A program made the translations under genes and the position numbers. The notes below the pieces were generated by a model. That model saw nothing but the letters and a program-made list of their open reading frames with translations, made no database searches and was not told the DNA's origin. A stretch of DNA of 64,000 nucleotides, from positions 1,612,001 through 1,676,000 of the forward strand of contig NZ_PEFF01000001.1 in NCBI RefSeq assembly GCF_002754375.1, read 5' to 3'. Position 1 is the stretch's first letter. The number at the start of each line of letters is the position of its first letter. Positions 18,153-27,637 of the stretch are shown in pieces. Origin of the DNA: Variovorax sp. 54. GTDB lineage: Bacteria > Pseudomonadota > Gammaproteobacteria > Burkholderiales > Burkholderiaceae_C.

Positions 18153-18899
18153 TTATAGCTTTTTTTTCAACGAGGCCTCATCGGCCTTGCTCAGCTTGCC
18201 TGCGGCCCGGGCGGCATCGATCAGTTCGGGGCGCCGCGCGGCCGTGATGGCCAGGCGCTGGTCGCGCCGCCAGCGCTCGATCTGCGCATGGTGGCCCGAG
18301 AGCAGCGGCGCCGGAACGCCCTGCCCGTTCCACTGCTCGGGCCGCGTGTAGTGCGGGCAGTCGAGCAGGCCGTCGAGCGCCGGGTTGAAACTGTCCTGCA
18401 CGTGGCTGGCCTCGTCGCCGAGCACGCCGGGCTGCAGGCGGGCAACAGCATCGAGCAGCGCCATGGCCGCGATCTCGCCGCCCGACAGCACGAAGTCGCC
18501 CAGGCTGATCTGGTGCGTGACACGCGCGTCGATGAAGCGCTGGTCGATGCCCTCGTAGCGGCCGCAGACCAGCACCGCACCTTCGCTCGCCGACCAGCGC
18601 TCAACGGCCTCATGGCGCAGCGCTTCGCCGATGGGCGAGAACAGCACCACCGGCGCCGGTGCGCCACGGGCCGCCAGCGCGGCATCGAGGCAAGCCGTCA
18701 GGGGCTCCGCCATCATCACCATGCCGGGTCCGCCGCCGAACGGCCGGTCGTCGACGCGCTTGTAGTTGCCCTGCGCGAAATCGCGCGGGTTCCACAGCAC
18801 GACCTCGACCTGCTTCGACTCGTAGGCGCGACGCGTCACGCCGCTGGCCATGAAGGGCGCGAACAGTTCGGGAAAAAGCGTGAGGACGTCGAAGCGCAT
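18153..18899 (-). CDS. trmD: tRNA (guanine37-N1)-methyltransferase
   Basis: A 248-residue SPOUT methyltransferase that makes m1G37 in tRNAs reading CNN and GGG codons, preventing frameshifts. Motifs: [13 protein letters not shown] start, [14 protein letters not shown], then the trefoil-knot SAM site ([20 protein letters not shown] near residue 131) and [13 protein letters not shown], which carries the catalytic Asp. It lies in the classic rpsP operon, 16 nt after rimM. Confidence 0.96.
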   Translation of the reverse strand: MRFDVLTLFPELFAPFMASGVTRRAYESKQVEVVLWNPRDFAQGNYKRVDDRPFGGGPGMVMMAEPLTACLDAALAARGAPAPVVLFSPIGEALRHEAVERWSASEGAVLVCGRYEGIDQRFIDARVTHQISLGDFVLSGGEIAAMALLDAVARLQPGVLGDEASHVQDSFNPALDGLLDCPHYTRPEQWNGQGVPAPLLSGHHAQIERWRRDQRLAITAARRPELIDAARAAGKLSKADEASLKKKL

Positions 18900-18915
18900 G
18901 CGCGCGCGGCCCGGG

Positions 18916-19470
18916 TCAGAACTCGGGTTGCCAGTCGACCGTGATGAGGCGGCCGGGCAGGTCGACCTTGTCGACGAAGACCGAGACGAACGGCACCATG
19001 CGCTCGATGGCCTTGCCGTCTTCTTCAGCCGTCAGCACCAGCGTGGTCTGCGGGCCGGTGGCGAGCAGTTCGCGCACCGCACCGAGCACGACGCCTTCGC
19101 GGTTGACGACCGACAGGCCGATCAGGTCGACCCAGTAGTACTCGTCGTCGCCGGCGGTCGGGAAGCTCGAGCGCGGCACAAACACGCGCGCGCCGCGCAG
19201 CGCCTCGGCCGCATTGCGGTCGGGCACATCTTCGGACGAGGCGACGATGCAGTCGGAATGTTCTTTGGCTTCGCGAACCGCGAGCCGGAAAGCGGCAGGT
19301 GTGGAGGCTCCAGGAGCCTGCAGGAACCAGCGCTTGGAAGAAAAAAGCGCCTCAGGTTGGGCGCTGTGGGGCAGGACCTTGAACCAGCCCTTGATGCCCC
19401 AGGCATCGGCGATGCGTCCGACCTCGATCGCATCCGCCGGCAGTTCGGCGGCTTCGAGTGTGGGCAACAT
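18916..19470 (-). CDS. rimM: Ribosome maturation factor RimM
   Basis: 184 residues. The N-terminal RimM domain has [20 protein letters not shown] (residues 17-36), and the C-terminal PRC-barrel has [17 protein letters not shown] and a closing [21 protein letters not shown]. It binds ribosomal protein S19 during 30S head assembly. It lies 15 nt after rpsP and 16 nt before trmD. Confidence 0.95.
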   Translation of the reverse strand: MLPTLEAAELPADAIEVGRIADAWGIKGWFKVLPHSAQPEALFSSKRWFLQAPGASTPAAFRLAVREAKEHSDCIVASSEDVPDRNAAEALRGARVFVPRSSFPTAGDDEYYWVDLIGLSVVNREGVVLGAVRELLATGPQTTLVLTAEEDGKAIERMVPFVSVFVDKVDLPGRLITVDWQPEF

Positions 19471-19485
19471 CGCCGTGCGGGCGGC

Positions 19486-19749
19486 TTAGGCTGCCGCCGC
19501 AGGAGCCGCAGCAGCGGCTTGCTTGATCAGGCGCAGCACCGTGGGCGAAGCCTGGGCACCGACGCTCTTCCAGTACGCGAGGCGGTCCTGGGCGATGCGG
19601 ATGCTTTCTTCGTTTTCCTTGGCGGCCGGGTTGTAGAAACCCAGGCGCTCGATGAAGCGACCATCGCGGCGAACGCGCTTGTCCGACACGACGATGTTGA
19701 AGAACGGACGGCCTTTGGAGCCGCCGCGGGAGAGTCGAATGACGACCAT
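19486..19749 (-). CDS. rpsP: 30S ribosomal protein S16
   Basis: 87 residues beginning [20 protein letters not shown], the S16 signature start, with RLGFYNP and the [12 protein letters not shown] segment. The C-terminal Ala-rich tail ([11 protein letters not shown]) is a mild extension seen in this group. It is first in the rpsP-rimM-trmD-rplS operon. Confidence 0.97.
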   Translation of the reverse strand: MVVIRLSRGGSKGRPFFNIVVSDKRVRRDGRFIERLGFYNPAAKENEESIRIAQDRLAYWKSVGAQASPTVLRLIKQAAAAAPAAAA

Positions 19750-19868
19750 GATTTATCCTTGGGTGGTCAGCGAGCCAGTTCAAATAGAAAGAGGCCCGCT
19801 CACGATGTTCTTCCAGCGTCGAGACACGCGACATGGCCACCCGGCCAGCGCACGCTGAAAAGCCCACG

Positions 19869-19898
19869 ATTATAGCCCGACCCGGGTTTTTCTCCGAA
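19869..19898 (-). promoter_or_regulatory. Candidate promoter of rpsP operon
   Basis: A perfect TATAAT on the minus strand (19874-19869) is preceded after 18 nt by TTCGGA (19898-19893). This predicts a leader of about 110 nt before rpsP. Confidence 0.5.
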
Positions 19899-19928
19899 TT
19901 CCGGCCCTGCGCCGCCTGCTCCACCCGC

Positions 19929-20453
19929 ATGACTCTCACCATCCGCCCCAGCCGCGACGAAGACATCGCAGCCATCACGGCCATCTATGCCCACCACGTG
20001 CTGCACGGTACCGGCACCTTCGAAACCGAGCCTCCCTCCGAGGCCGACATGACCGCCCGGCGCGCCGATGTGCTGGGCAAGAACCTGCCCTACCTCGTGG
20101 CCGAAGAAAACGGCGAAGTGTTGGGTTTTGCCTACTGCAACTGGTTCAAGCCGCGTCCGGCCTACCGGTTTTCGGCCGAAGACTCGATCTACATGTCCGA
20201 CGCCGCACGCGGCAAGGGCCTGGGCTCGCAACTGCTGGCGGCGCTCTCGCAGGCGGCCGAAACAGTCGGCGTGCGCAAGCTGATCGCGGTGATCGGCGAC
20301 TCGGCGAACGTCGGCTCGGTCGGCGTGCACCGCAGCCAGGGCTTCACGCACGTGGGCGTGCTGAAAGACTGCGGCTGGAAATTCGACGCCTGGCGCGACG
20401 TGGTCCTGATGGAAAAAGTGCTCGGCGAAGGCAGCCGCACACAACCCGAATGA
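19929..20453 (+). CDS. GNAT N-acetyltransferase (phosphinothricin acetyltransferase-like)
   Basis: 174 residues from MTLTIRPSRDEDIAAITAIY. The acetyl-CoA site is ARGKGLGSQLLAALSQAAE (about 95-113), and VGVHRSQGFTHVGVLKDCGW is typical of the Pat/Bar/YwnH branch. These enzymes acetylate phosphinothricin, methionine sulfoximine or related amino acids. The chromosomal versions are usually general detoxifiers, so naming it a resistance gene would go beyond the sequence. The upstream in-frame ATG at 19833 lies in the rpsP promoter region and was not used. Confidence 0.85.
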   Translation: MTLTIRPSRDEDIAAITAIYAHHVLHGTGTFETEPPSEADMTARRADVLGKNLPYLVAEENGEVLGFAYCNWFKPRPAYRFSAEDSIYMSDAARGKGLGSQLLAALSQAAETVGVRKLIAVIGDSANVGSVGVHRSQGFTHVGVLKDCGWKFDAWRDVVLMEKVLGEGSRTQPE

Positions 20454-20908
20454 TGAAGAAAATGAAAAGCAAAACCGTGGCCGCCTGGCTCTCCTTCCTC
20501 GGCGGCCCGCTGGGCCTGCACCGCTTCTACCTGCGGGGCATGGGCGACTGGCTCGGCTGGCTGCTGCCCATCCCCACGGCGCTGGGCATCTACGGCATCG
20601 AGCGCTTGCGCATGTACGGCGTGGACGATGGCGTGAGCTGGGCGCTGATTCCGCTGCTCGGCTTCACGATCGCGGGCTGCGCGTTGATGGCGATCATCTA
20701 CGGCCTGATGACGCCCGAGAAGTGGAATGCCCGCTTCAACGCCGGCGCAGCGCCCGACGCCGCACCCGGCCAGACCAACTGGCTCACGATCGGTGCCGTG
20801 GTCGCGTCTCTGTTCTTCGGCAGCTCGATCCTGATGGCGAGCATCGTGTACAGCTTCCAGCACTACTTCGAACACCAGATCGAAGAAGGCCGAAAAATCT
20901 CACAGTAG
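20450..20908 (+). CDS. TM2 domain membrane protein
   Basis: 152 residues. It starts with the TM2 pattern AAWLSFLGGPLGLHRFYLRG (residues 11-30) followed by a hydrophobic stretch, then a second membrane pair near 62-85 and a last helix near 112-138. It overlaps the acetyltransferase by 4 nt, so the two are coupled. Function unknown; TM2 proteins are small inner-membrane proteins of varied or unknown role. Confidence 0.8.
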   Translation: MMKKMKSKTVAAWLSFLGGPLGLHRFYLRGMGDWLGWLLPIPTALGIYGIERLRMYGVDDGVSWALIPLLGFTIAGCALMAIIYGLMTPEKWNARFNAGAAPDAAPGQTNWLTIGAVVASLFFGSSILMASIVYSFQHYFEHQIEEGRKISQ

Positions 20909-20959
20909 CCGGGTCCAGCGCGGCAGCCTCTGCGAACGAGGCGCCGACGCTTCAGATTT

Positions 20960-21970
20960 TCAGAAAATCTGCCAGCTGAACCAGTAGGCAATCGCCGCAA
21001 CGAAGGCCGACGCGGGAATGGTCAGGACCCAGGCCCAGACGATGTTCCCCGCCACGCCCCAGCGCACCGCGCTCGCGCGCTGCGTGGCGCCGACGCCGAC
21101 GATGGCGCCCGTGATGGTGTGCGTGGTCGACACCGGAATGCCCAGCGCGGTGGCCAGGAACAGGGTCAGTGCCCCGCCGGTCTCGGCGCAGAAGCCGCCC
21201 ACGGGCTTGAGCTTGGTGATCTTCTGGCCCATGGTCTTCACGATGCGCCAGCCGCCGAACATGGTGCCCAGCGCGATCGCGGTGTAGCAGCTCACGATGA
21301 CCCAGGTCGGCGGCGCCGCGTCGCTGGTCGAGGCATAGCCGGTGGCGATCAGCAGCATCCAGATGATGCCGATGGTCTTCTGCGCGTCGTTGCCCCCGTG
21401 GCCCAGGCTGTAGGCGCCGGCAGACACCAACTGCAATCGCCGGAACCATCGGTCCACCCGCGACGGCGTGGCGCGCCGGAAGCCCCAGGCCACCATGATC
21501 ATCATCAACGAGCCCAGCAGGAAGCCCAGCAGCGGCGACACGAAGATGAAGGCCACGGTCTTCCAGATACCGGAAGCCACAAGGCCAGTGGTGCCGGTCT
21601 TGGCGATCACGGCACCCACGATGCCGCCGATCAGCGCGTGCGACGAGCTGCTCGGAATGCCGTAGTACCAGGTGACGAGGTTCCAGCTGATGGCGCCGAT
21701 GAGCGCCCCGAACACCACATGCACGTCGACCACCCCGGGCTGGGCGATGCCCTTGCCCACCGTGGCCGCCACGCTCAGGTGAAAGACGAAGATCGCGATC
21801 AGGTTGAAGAAAGCCGCAAACACCACGGCCTGCCCCGGCTTGAGCACGCCGGTGGAGACCACCGTCGCGATCGAATTGGCGGCATCGTGGAAGCCGTTCA
21901 TGAAGTCGAACAGGATCGCGAGCGCGACCAGCACCACCACCACCCAGAGGGCGACCTGCACCGTTGTCAT
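20960..21970 (-). CDS. pitA: Low-affinity inorganic phosphate transporter, Pit family
   Basis: A 336-residue integral membrane protein with duplicated PHO-4 signatures: FDFMNGFHDAANSIATVVST near residue 22, and GGNDAQKTIGII near 199. The paired GANDxANx-type motifs and about ten hydrophobic segments define the H+/metal-phosphate symporter. It is the second gene after a PhoU-like Pit accessory protein, 16 nt apart. Confidence 0.93.
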   Translation of the reverse strand: MTTVQVALWVVVVLVALAILFDFMNGFHDAANSIATVVSTGVLKPGQAVVFAAFFNLIAIFVFHLSVAATVGKGIAQPGVVDVHVVFGALIGAISWNLVTWYYGIPSSSSHALIGGIVGAVIAKTGTTGLVASGIWKTVAFIFVSPLLGFLLGSLMMIMVAWGFRRATPSRVDRWFRRLQLVSAGAYSLGHGGNDAQKTIGIIWMLLIATGYASTSDAAPPTWVIVSCYTAIALGTMFGGWRIVKTMGQKITKLKPVGGFCAETGGALTLFLATALGIPVSTTHTITGAIVGVGATQRASAVRWGVAGNIVWAWVLTIPASAFVAAIAYWFSWQIF

Positions 21971-21986
21971 CGGTTGCTACCCGTTT

Positions 21987-22631
21987 TCAGGAATTTTCGA
22001 GGACGATGCCCTCGATCACGTTGGCCACGTCCTCGCACTTGTCGGTGATCGTCTCGAGCAGCTCGTAGATCGCCTTGAGCTTGATGACCTCGCGCACGTC
22101 CGGCTCTTCGCGGAACAGCTTGCTCATGGCGCTGCGCATCACGCGGTCGGCGTCGGATTCGAGGCGGTCGATTTCCTCGCAGGTCTTGAGCGTGGCCTCG
22201 GCCACGGCCGGGTCGGCGATCTTGCCGAGGTACTTGACGGCGTCCTTGAGGCGGTCGCAGCACTTCACGCTCAGGGCCGTGAGGCGCACGATCTCGTCGG
22301 TCATGTGGCGCACGTCGTACAGCGCCATGGTCTCGGCCGAGTCCTGGATCAGGTCGGCCACGTCGTCCATCGTGTTGATGAGCTTGTGGATCTGCTCGCG
22401 GTCGATGGGCGTGATGAAGGTCTTGTGGATCAGGCGGTTGACGTCGTGCGTCACGCGGTCGGCGGCGCGCTCGGCGTTGTCGACATCGCGGTTGTACTGT
22501 TCACGCAGGTGCACGTCCGCGTAGTTGGCAACGAGTTGCTCGAAAGCACGCGCCGCCTCCACGATGCGCTCGGCATGCTGGTTGAACATTTCAAAAAAAT
22601 TGCCCTCTCGGGGCAGCAGCTTGCCGAACAT
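21987..22631 (-). CDS. DUF47 / PhoU-like Pit accessory protein
   Basis: 214 residues starting MFGKLLPREGNFFEMFNQHA, with AGGAG 7 nt upstream. It is mostly alpha-helical with the DUF47 pattern EQYNRDVDNAERAADRVTHD and FITPIDREQIHKLINTMDDV. DUF47 proteins sit upstream of pit genes and modulate phosphate transport, as here. Confidence 0.92.
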   Translation of the reverse strand: MFGKLLPREGNFFEMFNQHAERIVEAARAFEQLVANYADVHLREQYNRDVDNAERAADRVTHDVNRLIHKTFITPIDREQIHKLINTMDDVADLIQDSAETMALYDVRHMTDEIVRLTALSVKCCDRLKDAVKYLGKIADPAVAEATLKTCEEIDRLESDADRVMRSAMSKLFREEPDVREVIKLKAIYELLETITDKCEDVANVIEGIVLENS

Positions 22632-22756
22632 GGAAAAACTCCTGGGACGCGCCAATCACAATTTCATGACGCCTTCGTGAAAACCTGCCGAGTTTAACGG
22701 GCGCGACCGGAACGACCGGTCGGGCCGACCTTCCAGCCCCGGCTCCGCAAGCCCAC

Positions 22757-23368
22757 TCAGGCTGGCAACCGCAGCACCGGCAGGTGCCAGCCGCCGTAGA
22801 TGCCGCCCAGCCGCAGCGCCACGATCAGCCCCGCGCCCGCAAGGAACGCCCAGCGGCGCGGCGTGCCCACACCCTGCAGCAGCAGGTAGGCCGCAATGCC
22901 GGCGATGGCGGCCGAACCGTAGATGCCGCTGCTCAGCAGCAGCGGAATGCGGGCGGTGAACACGTCGCGCAGCAGGCCGCCGGCCGCGCCGGTCATGGTG
23001 CCGACGAGCATGACGATGGGAGCCGGCAGCCGCCGCTCCTCGGCCACCTGAGCGCCGGTGATGGCGAACAGGCCGAGCCCCAGTGCATCGGCCACGGCCA
23101 GCGCGTGCTCGGGCAGCGGCATCAGGTGCACCCATGCGATGGTGAACACCGCCGACGCCAGGATCACGTACACATAGCGGGTGTCGTGGATCCAGAACAC
23201 TGGGTGGCGGCCGAGCAGCAGGTCGCGCAGCGTGCCCCCGCCGACCGCGGTGACCGAGGCGATCACCAGCACCCCCAGCCAGTCGAGCCCCGCATGGCCG
23301 GCCGCCAATGCCCCACTGACCGCGAAGACCGCCACACCGGCGAGATCGAGGACGTAGAGCAGCGGCAC
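22757..23368 (-). CDS. TRIC channel family (UPF0126) membrane protein
   Basis: 203 residues and about seven hydrophobic helices. There are two internal repeats with the Gly-rich kinks GGGTLRDLLLGRHP (near 44) and GAAGGLLRDVFTARIP (near 128), the signature of trimeric intracellular cation channel family proteins (YadS/YicG type). It probably conducts monovalent cations or transports a small solute such as glycine; the substrate cannot be deduced. It is 5 nt after folK on the same strand. Confidence 0.88.
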   Translation of the reverse strand: MPLLYVLDLAGVAVFAVSGALAAGHAGLDWLGVLVIASVTAVGGGTLRDLLLGRHPVFWIHDTRYVYVILASAVFTIAWVHLMPLPEHALAVADALGLGLFAITGAQVAEERRLPAPIVMLVGTMTGAAGGLLRDVFTARIPLLLSSGIYGSAAIAGIAAYLLLQGVGTPRRWAFLAGAGLIVALRLGGIYGGWHLPVLRLPA

Positions 23369-23373
23369 GACCG

Positions 23374-24024
23374 TCAGACGATGCGCTTGACCACCTGGCC
23401 CGTGACACGCGCCAGCGCGGCACGCGGCACCTTGTCGGGTGCGATTTCGGCGAGCGGCTTCAGCACGAAGGCGCGCTCGCGCATGCGGGGGTGCGGCAAG
23501 GTCAGCGCCGGCGTGTCGATCACCGAATTGCCGTGCATCAGCAGATCGAGGTCGAGCGTGCGCGGCGCATTGGGAAAGGGTCGCTCACGGCCGGCCAGCG
23601 TCTCGAGGCGTTGCAATGCCACCAGGAACTGCTCGGCATCGAGGCCGGTGCGCACGGCGACCACGGCGTTGATGAAATCAGGGCCTTCGGCATCCACCGG
23701 CTCGCTGCGATACAGCGACGACCGGGCCGTGACCTGGGTGCGCTGCAGCGCACCGATCGCGGCCATGGCGGCCTTCACGGCCGCCTCGGCATCGCCCAGG
23801 TTGGCGCCGATGGCAACGAAGGCCTGCACCGTCGGGTAGTCCTCGCGCGGACCGCGCGGACGACTCGTCGGTGCGCGGCGCGCGGACGGCCCGCTCTTGC
23901 TGCCGGCCGATGGCGGCTTGCCCCCGGCACGCGGCGCGGCCTTCGGCGCGGGCTTGCTCCCTTTGGCTGCCTTGGCTGCCACAGGGCTCTTCTTGCCGTC
24001 CTTCGGCCGGTCGGTCGCGCTCAT
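23374..24024 (-). CDS. folK: 2-amino-4-hydroxy-6-hydroxymethyldihydropteridine pyrophosphokinase
   Basis: 216 residues. The kinase domain begins near residue 66 (AFVAIGANLGDAEAAVKAAM) and includes YRSEPVDAEGPDFINAVVAV and RTLDLDLLMHG, the HPPK signature. It transfers pyrophosphate from ATP to the pterin in folate synthesis. The first 60 residues are Lys/Ala/Pro/Arg-rich low complexity, not part of the enzyme fold. It overlaps pcnB by 4 nt in the conserved order hda-pcnB-folK. Confidence 0.94.
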   Translation of the reverse strand: MSATDRPKDGKKSPVAAKAAKGSKPAPKAAPRAGGKPPSAGSKSGPSARRAPTSRPRGPREDYPTVQAFVAIGANLGDAEAAVKAAMAAIGALQRTQVTARSSLYRSEPVDAEGPDFINAVVAVRTGLDAEQFLVALQRLETLAGRERPFPNAPRTLDLDLLMHGNSVIDTPALTLPHPRMRERAFVLKPLAEIAPDKVPRAALARVTGQVVKRIV

Positions 24025-25658
24025 TCGGCTGCGGCGCTCCCGCCGCCCTCGCCGCCGCCACCACCGCTACCGCCGCCCACCGGGCGCGGCTTGCGCCGGC
24101 GCTTGCGCTTGCGTGGGGCCGCCGCTTCGCCATCCGGCGGCACGGCGTCGGCCTCGATGTCGGGGCCGTCGCCGTCGTCCGACTCGGCTGCAGCCTGCTT
24201 CTGGCGCACCGGTTGTTCGCTGCGCGGCTTGGGCGCAGCGGCCGGGTCGCGCAGGCGCACGCGCTGGCGCACCTTCTGTTCTTCGCGGACCTGTTCGAGC
24301 AGGTCCTGGCGGCGCAGGTCGTCGGCGGTACTGAATTCTTGCCACCACTCGGCGATGGCCTCACCGACCTCGCCCACGTCGGCACGCAGGCGCATGAAGT
24401 CGAAGGCGGCGCGGAAGCGCGCCTGCTCGACCAGGCTGTAGGGCGTGGAGCCGGTGCGCTTGTCGAAGCGCGGCTGCATCATCCAGATCTCGCGCATGTC
24501 GGCGGCCAGCTTGCCGCGGCCCGACACGTCGCCGATGCGCGAATTGAACACGTCGTCGATCGCGTCCTGCAGCGCCGGGAACGGCGGCTGCGGGCGCTGT
24601 CCGTGGCGGCCTTCCTGGCGCTGGGCCCAGCCGTCGCGCACATCGGCCCAGAGCACGCAGGCCAGCAGGAAGCTGGGCGCCACGGGCTTGCCTTCGCCGA
24701 CACGGCGGTCGGTGTCCTGCAGGGCGGCCTTCACAAAGGGCTGGTCGGCGCGCTCCACCACCACGTCGAGCAGCGGATAGATGCCGGTGGCGAGCCCCAG
24801 CTTGCGCAGCTGCTCGACCGTGGCGATGGCGTGCCCGGTCTGCAGCAGCTTGAGCATCTCGTCGAACATGCGGCTTTGCGGCACGTCGGCCAAGAGCTTG
24901 CTCGACTCGATCAGCGGCGCGGCGGTCTTGGCTTCCATCTTGAAACCGAGCGCGGCCAGCTTGGCCGAGAAGCGGATGGCGCGAATGATGCGCACCGGGT
25001 CTTCGCGGTAGCGCGTGACCGGGTCGCCGATCATGCGCAGCGTGAGTTTCTGGGCGTCCTTGATGCCGTTGTGATAGTCGACCACGACCTGGTTGGCCGG
25101 GTCGTAGTACATGGCGTTGACGGTGAAGTCGCGGCGCGCCGCGTCTTCTTCCTGCGGGCCCCAGACGTTGTCGCGCAGCACGCGGCCACTGGCGTCCACG
25201 GCGTGCTTCATGCTGGCCAGCTCACCCTTGCTGGTGCGCTCGTTGCCGGCCACCTGCTCGGCGGCGGCGTTGTCCATGTAGGCGCGGAAGGTCGAGACCT
25301 CGATCACCTCGTGCTCGCGGCCCCGGCCGTACACCACGTGCACGATGCGAAAGCGCCGGCCGATGATGAAGGCGCGGCGGAACAGCGACTTGACCTGCTC
25401 GGGCGTGGCATTGGTGGCCACGTCGAAGTCTTTCGGCCGCAGGCCCAGCAGCAGGTCGCGCACCGCGCCGCCCACCACGTAGGCCTCGTAGCCCGCCTGC
25501 TGCAGCGTGGTGACCACGTTCTTCGCGCGTTCGTCGACCAGGGCGGGATCGATCTTGTGAACCTCTGCCGGCACCTCCTGGCGCTTGCCGAAGCGGCTCT
25601 TGCCCTGTGCGCTGCCGGCGGACTTGCCGAGCAGCTTGTCGATGAATTTCTTGATCAT
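24021..25658 (-). CDS. pcnB: Poly(A) polymerase I
   Basis: A 545-residue class II nucleotidyltransferase. Catalytic head: VGGAVRDLLLGLRPKDFDVA with the metal-binding D-x-D near residue 75-77, then RRDFTVNAMYYDP and ITRYREDPVRIIRAIRFSAK-like sequence. The family's close relative is the CCA-adding enzyme; the long basic C-terminus (RKRKRRRKPRPVGGGSGG) favours PcnB. It polyadenylates RNAs for decay. It sits between hda and folK. Confidence 0.93.
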   Translation of the reverse strand: MIKKFIDKLLGKSAGSAQGKSRFGKRQEVPAEVHKIDPALVDERAKNVVTTLQQAGYEAYVVGGAVRDLLLGLRPKDFDVATNATPEQVKSLFRRAFIIGRRFRIVHVVYGRGREHEVIEVSTFRAYMDNAAAEQVAGNERTSKGELASMKHAVDASGRVLRDNVWGPQEEDAARRDFTVNAMYYDPANQVVVDYHNGIKDAQKLTLRMIGDPVTRYREDPVRIIRAIRFSAKLAALGFKMEAKTAAPLIESSKLLADVPQSRMFDEMLKLLQTGHAIATVEQLRKLGLATGIYPLLDVVVERADQPFVKAALQDTDRRVGEGKPVAPSFLLACVLWADVRDGWAQRQEGRHGQRPQPPFPALQDAIDDVFNSRIGDVSGRGKLAADMREIWMMQPRFDKRTGSTPYSLVEQARFRAAFDFMRLRADVGEVGEAIAEWWQEFSTADDLRRQDLLEQVREEQKVRQRVRLRDPAAAPKPRSEQPVRQKQAAAESDDGDGPDIEADAVPPDGEAAAPRKRKRRRKPRPVGGGSGGGGGEGGGSAAAE

Positions 25659-25704
25659 TGGTTGTTTTTCGAGGAGAAGCAGGCGCTTCTTCTTATTTAT
25701 TCGC

Positions 25705-26394
25705 TTATTCGTTTTCGAGCATGGAGCGGATCAGCGGAATGGTGATCGCGCGTTGGGTCTGCAGGGCGTAGCCGTCGAGCTGCGAGAGCAGCTCCATCAG
25801 GCTGCCGAGGTCGCGGCTGAAGCGGTGCAGCATGAAGTCGAGCACGTCGTCGGACAGCATCACGCCGCGCGCGTCGGCCGCCTGGCGCAGCACCGCGCGG
25901 CGTTCGCTTTCGCTCAGCACCTGCAGGTGAAAGACATGGCCCCAGCCGAGGCGGGTGCGCAGGTCTTCGCGCAGCGGCAGGTCGGCCGGCGGCAAGGCGC
26001 CGGCGGCGACCACGCCGCGCTGCAGGGTCTGGGCGTTGACAAACCAGTTGAAGGCCGCGTGCTGCTGCACCGCGGTGTAAAGGTGGACGTCGTCGAGCAG
26101 GACGACGCCCCAGCGCTCGTCGAACTCGGGCGGCTCCAGCAGGCCGGCGTGCAGCCAGCCCACGCTGGCGCCCTGCTCGGCCAGTGCAACACGCACGGAT
26201 TCGAGCAGGTGGGTCTTGCCACTGCCGCTGTCGCCCCAGAGGTAGGTCGGCACCGGCGAGTGCAGCGCAGGGCTGCCGGCGGCGCCGCCCACCCACACTT
26301 GCAGGTGTCGCAGCGCCGCCTCGTTGGGGCCGGCAAAAAAGGCGTCGAAGCTGGGGCCCGTCGCAATGCCGATATCGAGCGCGAGCTGTTTCAT
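25705..26394 (-). CDS. hda: DnaA regulatory inactivator Hda
   Basis: About 229 residues from MKQLALDIGIATGPSFDAFF; an ATG 15 nt earlier (26409) is possible. This is an AAA+ protein related to DnaA domain III: Walker A WGDSGSGKTHLLES, Walker B VVLLDDVHLY, sensor 2 near LPLREDLRTRLGWG. With the sliding clamp it stimulates ATP hydrolysis on DnaA to limit re-initiation. The N-terminal QLALDI is the usual clamp-binding peptide. It is upstream of pcnB and divergent from purM. Confidence 0.9.
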   Translation of the reverse strand: MKQLALDIGIATGPSFDAFFAGPNEAALRHLQVWVGGAAGSPALHSPVPTYLWGDSGSGKTHLLESVRVALAEQGASVGWLHAGLLEPPEFDERWGVVLLDDVHLYTAVQQHAAFNWFVNAQTLQRGVVAAGALPPADLPLREDLRTRLGWGHVFHLQVLSESERRAVLRQAADARGVMLSDDVLDFMLHRFSRDLGSLMELLSQLDGYALQTQRAITIPLIRSMLENE

Positions 26395-26546
26395 CCCGGG
26401 AAGGTTCATGGAGGGGGCCCGGAGGGCCCTTAAAATCGTGAGGAATTCTATCGGCCCGGCCGCCTCGGTCGCCGGCGCCTCCCCTGCCCGCCCTTCCTCG
26501 CCGCTTCGCGAACCTTTTCGCTCCTTCTTCTCGACACCGCCCGCCC

Positions 26547-27587
26547 ATGACCTCCTCCACGCCCACCCCGCTCAGCTACAAGGACGCCGGTGTCGATATC
26601 GACGCAGGCGACGCCCTGATCGACCGCATCAAGCCCCTGGCGAAGAAAACCATGCGCGAAGGCGTGCTGGCCGGCATCGGCGGCTTCGGCGCCCTGTTCG
26701 AAGTGCCCAAGCGCTACAACGAGCCGGTGCTGGTGAGCGGCACCGACGGCGTGGGCACCAAGCTCAAGCTGGCTTTCGAATGGAACATGCACGACACGGT
26801 CGGCATCGACCTCGTGGCCATGAGCGTCAACGACGTGCTGGTGCAAGGCGCCGAGCCCCTGTTCTTCCTGGATTACTTCGCCTGCGGCAAGCTCGACGTG
26901 GACACGGCCGCGGCCGTCATTGGCGGCATCGCCCGCGGCTGCGAACTCTCGGGTTGCGCCCTCATCGGCGGCGAAACCGCCGAAATGCCCGGCATGTACC
27001 CGGCCGGCGAGTACGACTTGGCGGGTTTTGCCGTCGGCGCGGTCGAAAAGTCGAAGATCCTCACGGGCCAGAACGTCAAGCCCGGCGACGTGGTGCTGGG
27101 CCTGGCCTCGGCCGGCGTGCATTCCAACGGTTTCAGCCTCGTGCGCAAGGTGATCGAGCGCGCCGGCGCTGATTTGCCTGCCACCCTCGACGGCAAGCCC
27201 TTCCGCGAGGCCGTGATGGAGCCCACCCACCTGTACGTGAAGCCCGTGCTCGAAGCGCTGGGCAAGCACCCGATCAAGGCGCTGGCCCACATCACCGGCG
27301 GCGGCCTGCTCGAGAACATCCCGCGCGTGCTGCCCGAAGGCACCGCCGCGCACCTCCAGAAGGGCAGCTGGCCGCAGACCGAGCTGTTCGCCTGGCTGCA
27401 GAAGGTGGCCGGCATCGACGACATCGAGATGAACCGCACCTTCAACAACGGCATCGGCATGGTCGTGGTGATCGATGCGGCCGAAGCCGCCGCCTGCGCC
27501 GCCACGCTGCGCGCCGCCGGTGAATCGGTGCACGAGATCGGCGTGATCGCCGAGCGTGGCGACGGCGCGGCCGTGGTCGTCGCCTGA
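26547..27587 (+). CDS. purM: Phosphoribosylformylglycinamidine cyclo-ligase
   Basis: 346 residues, AIR synthetase, fifth step of purine synthesis. It has the typical [20 protein letters not shown] start, the ATP/substrate loop [34 protein letters not shown], and [13 protein letters not shown]. It is divergent from hda and followed by a permease gene, a common arrangement in this group. Confidence 0.96.
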   Translation: MTSSTPTPLSYKDAGVDIDAGDALIDRIKPLAKKTMREGVLAGIGGFGALFEVPKRYNEPVLVSGTDGVGTKLKLAFEWNMHDTVGIDLVAMSVNDVLVQGAEPLFFLDYFACGKLDVDTAAAVIGGIARGCELSGCALIGGETAEMPGMYPAGEYDLAGFAVGAVEKSKILTGQNVKPGDVVLGLASAGVHSNGFSLVRKVIERAGADLPATLDGKPFREAVMEPTHLYVKPVLEALGKHPIKALAHITGGGLLENIPRVLPEGTAAHLQKGSWPQTELFAWLQKVAGIDDIEMNRTFNNGIGMVVVIDAAEAAACAATLRAAGESVHEIGVIAERGDGAAVVVA

Positions 27588-27637
27588 CCGCGCGCCCGTT
27601 CTTTTTTCTTTTTCTCACCGCACGCCCCGCACCCCGG

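Noticed and set aside
19929..20453. Herbicide or antibiotic resistance gene
   Set aside because: It is a generic Pat-like acetyltransferase; such chromosomal genes are common and do not imply acquired resistance.
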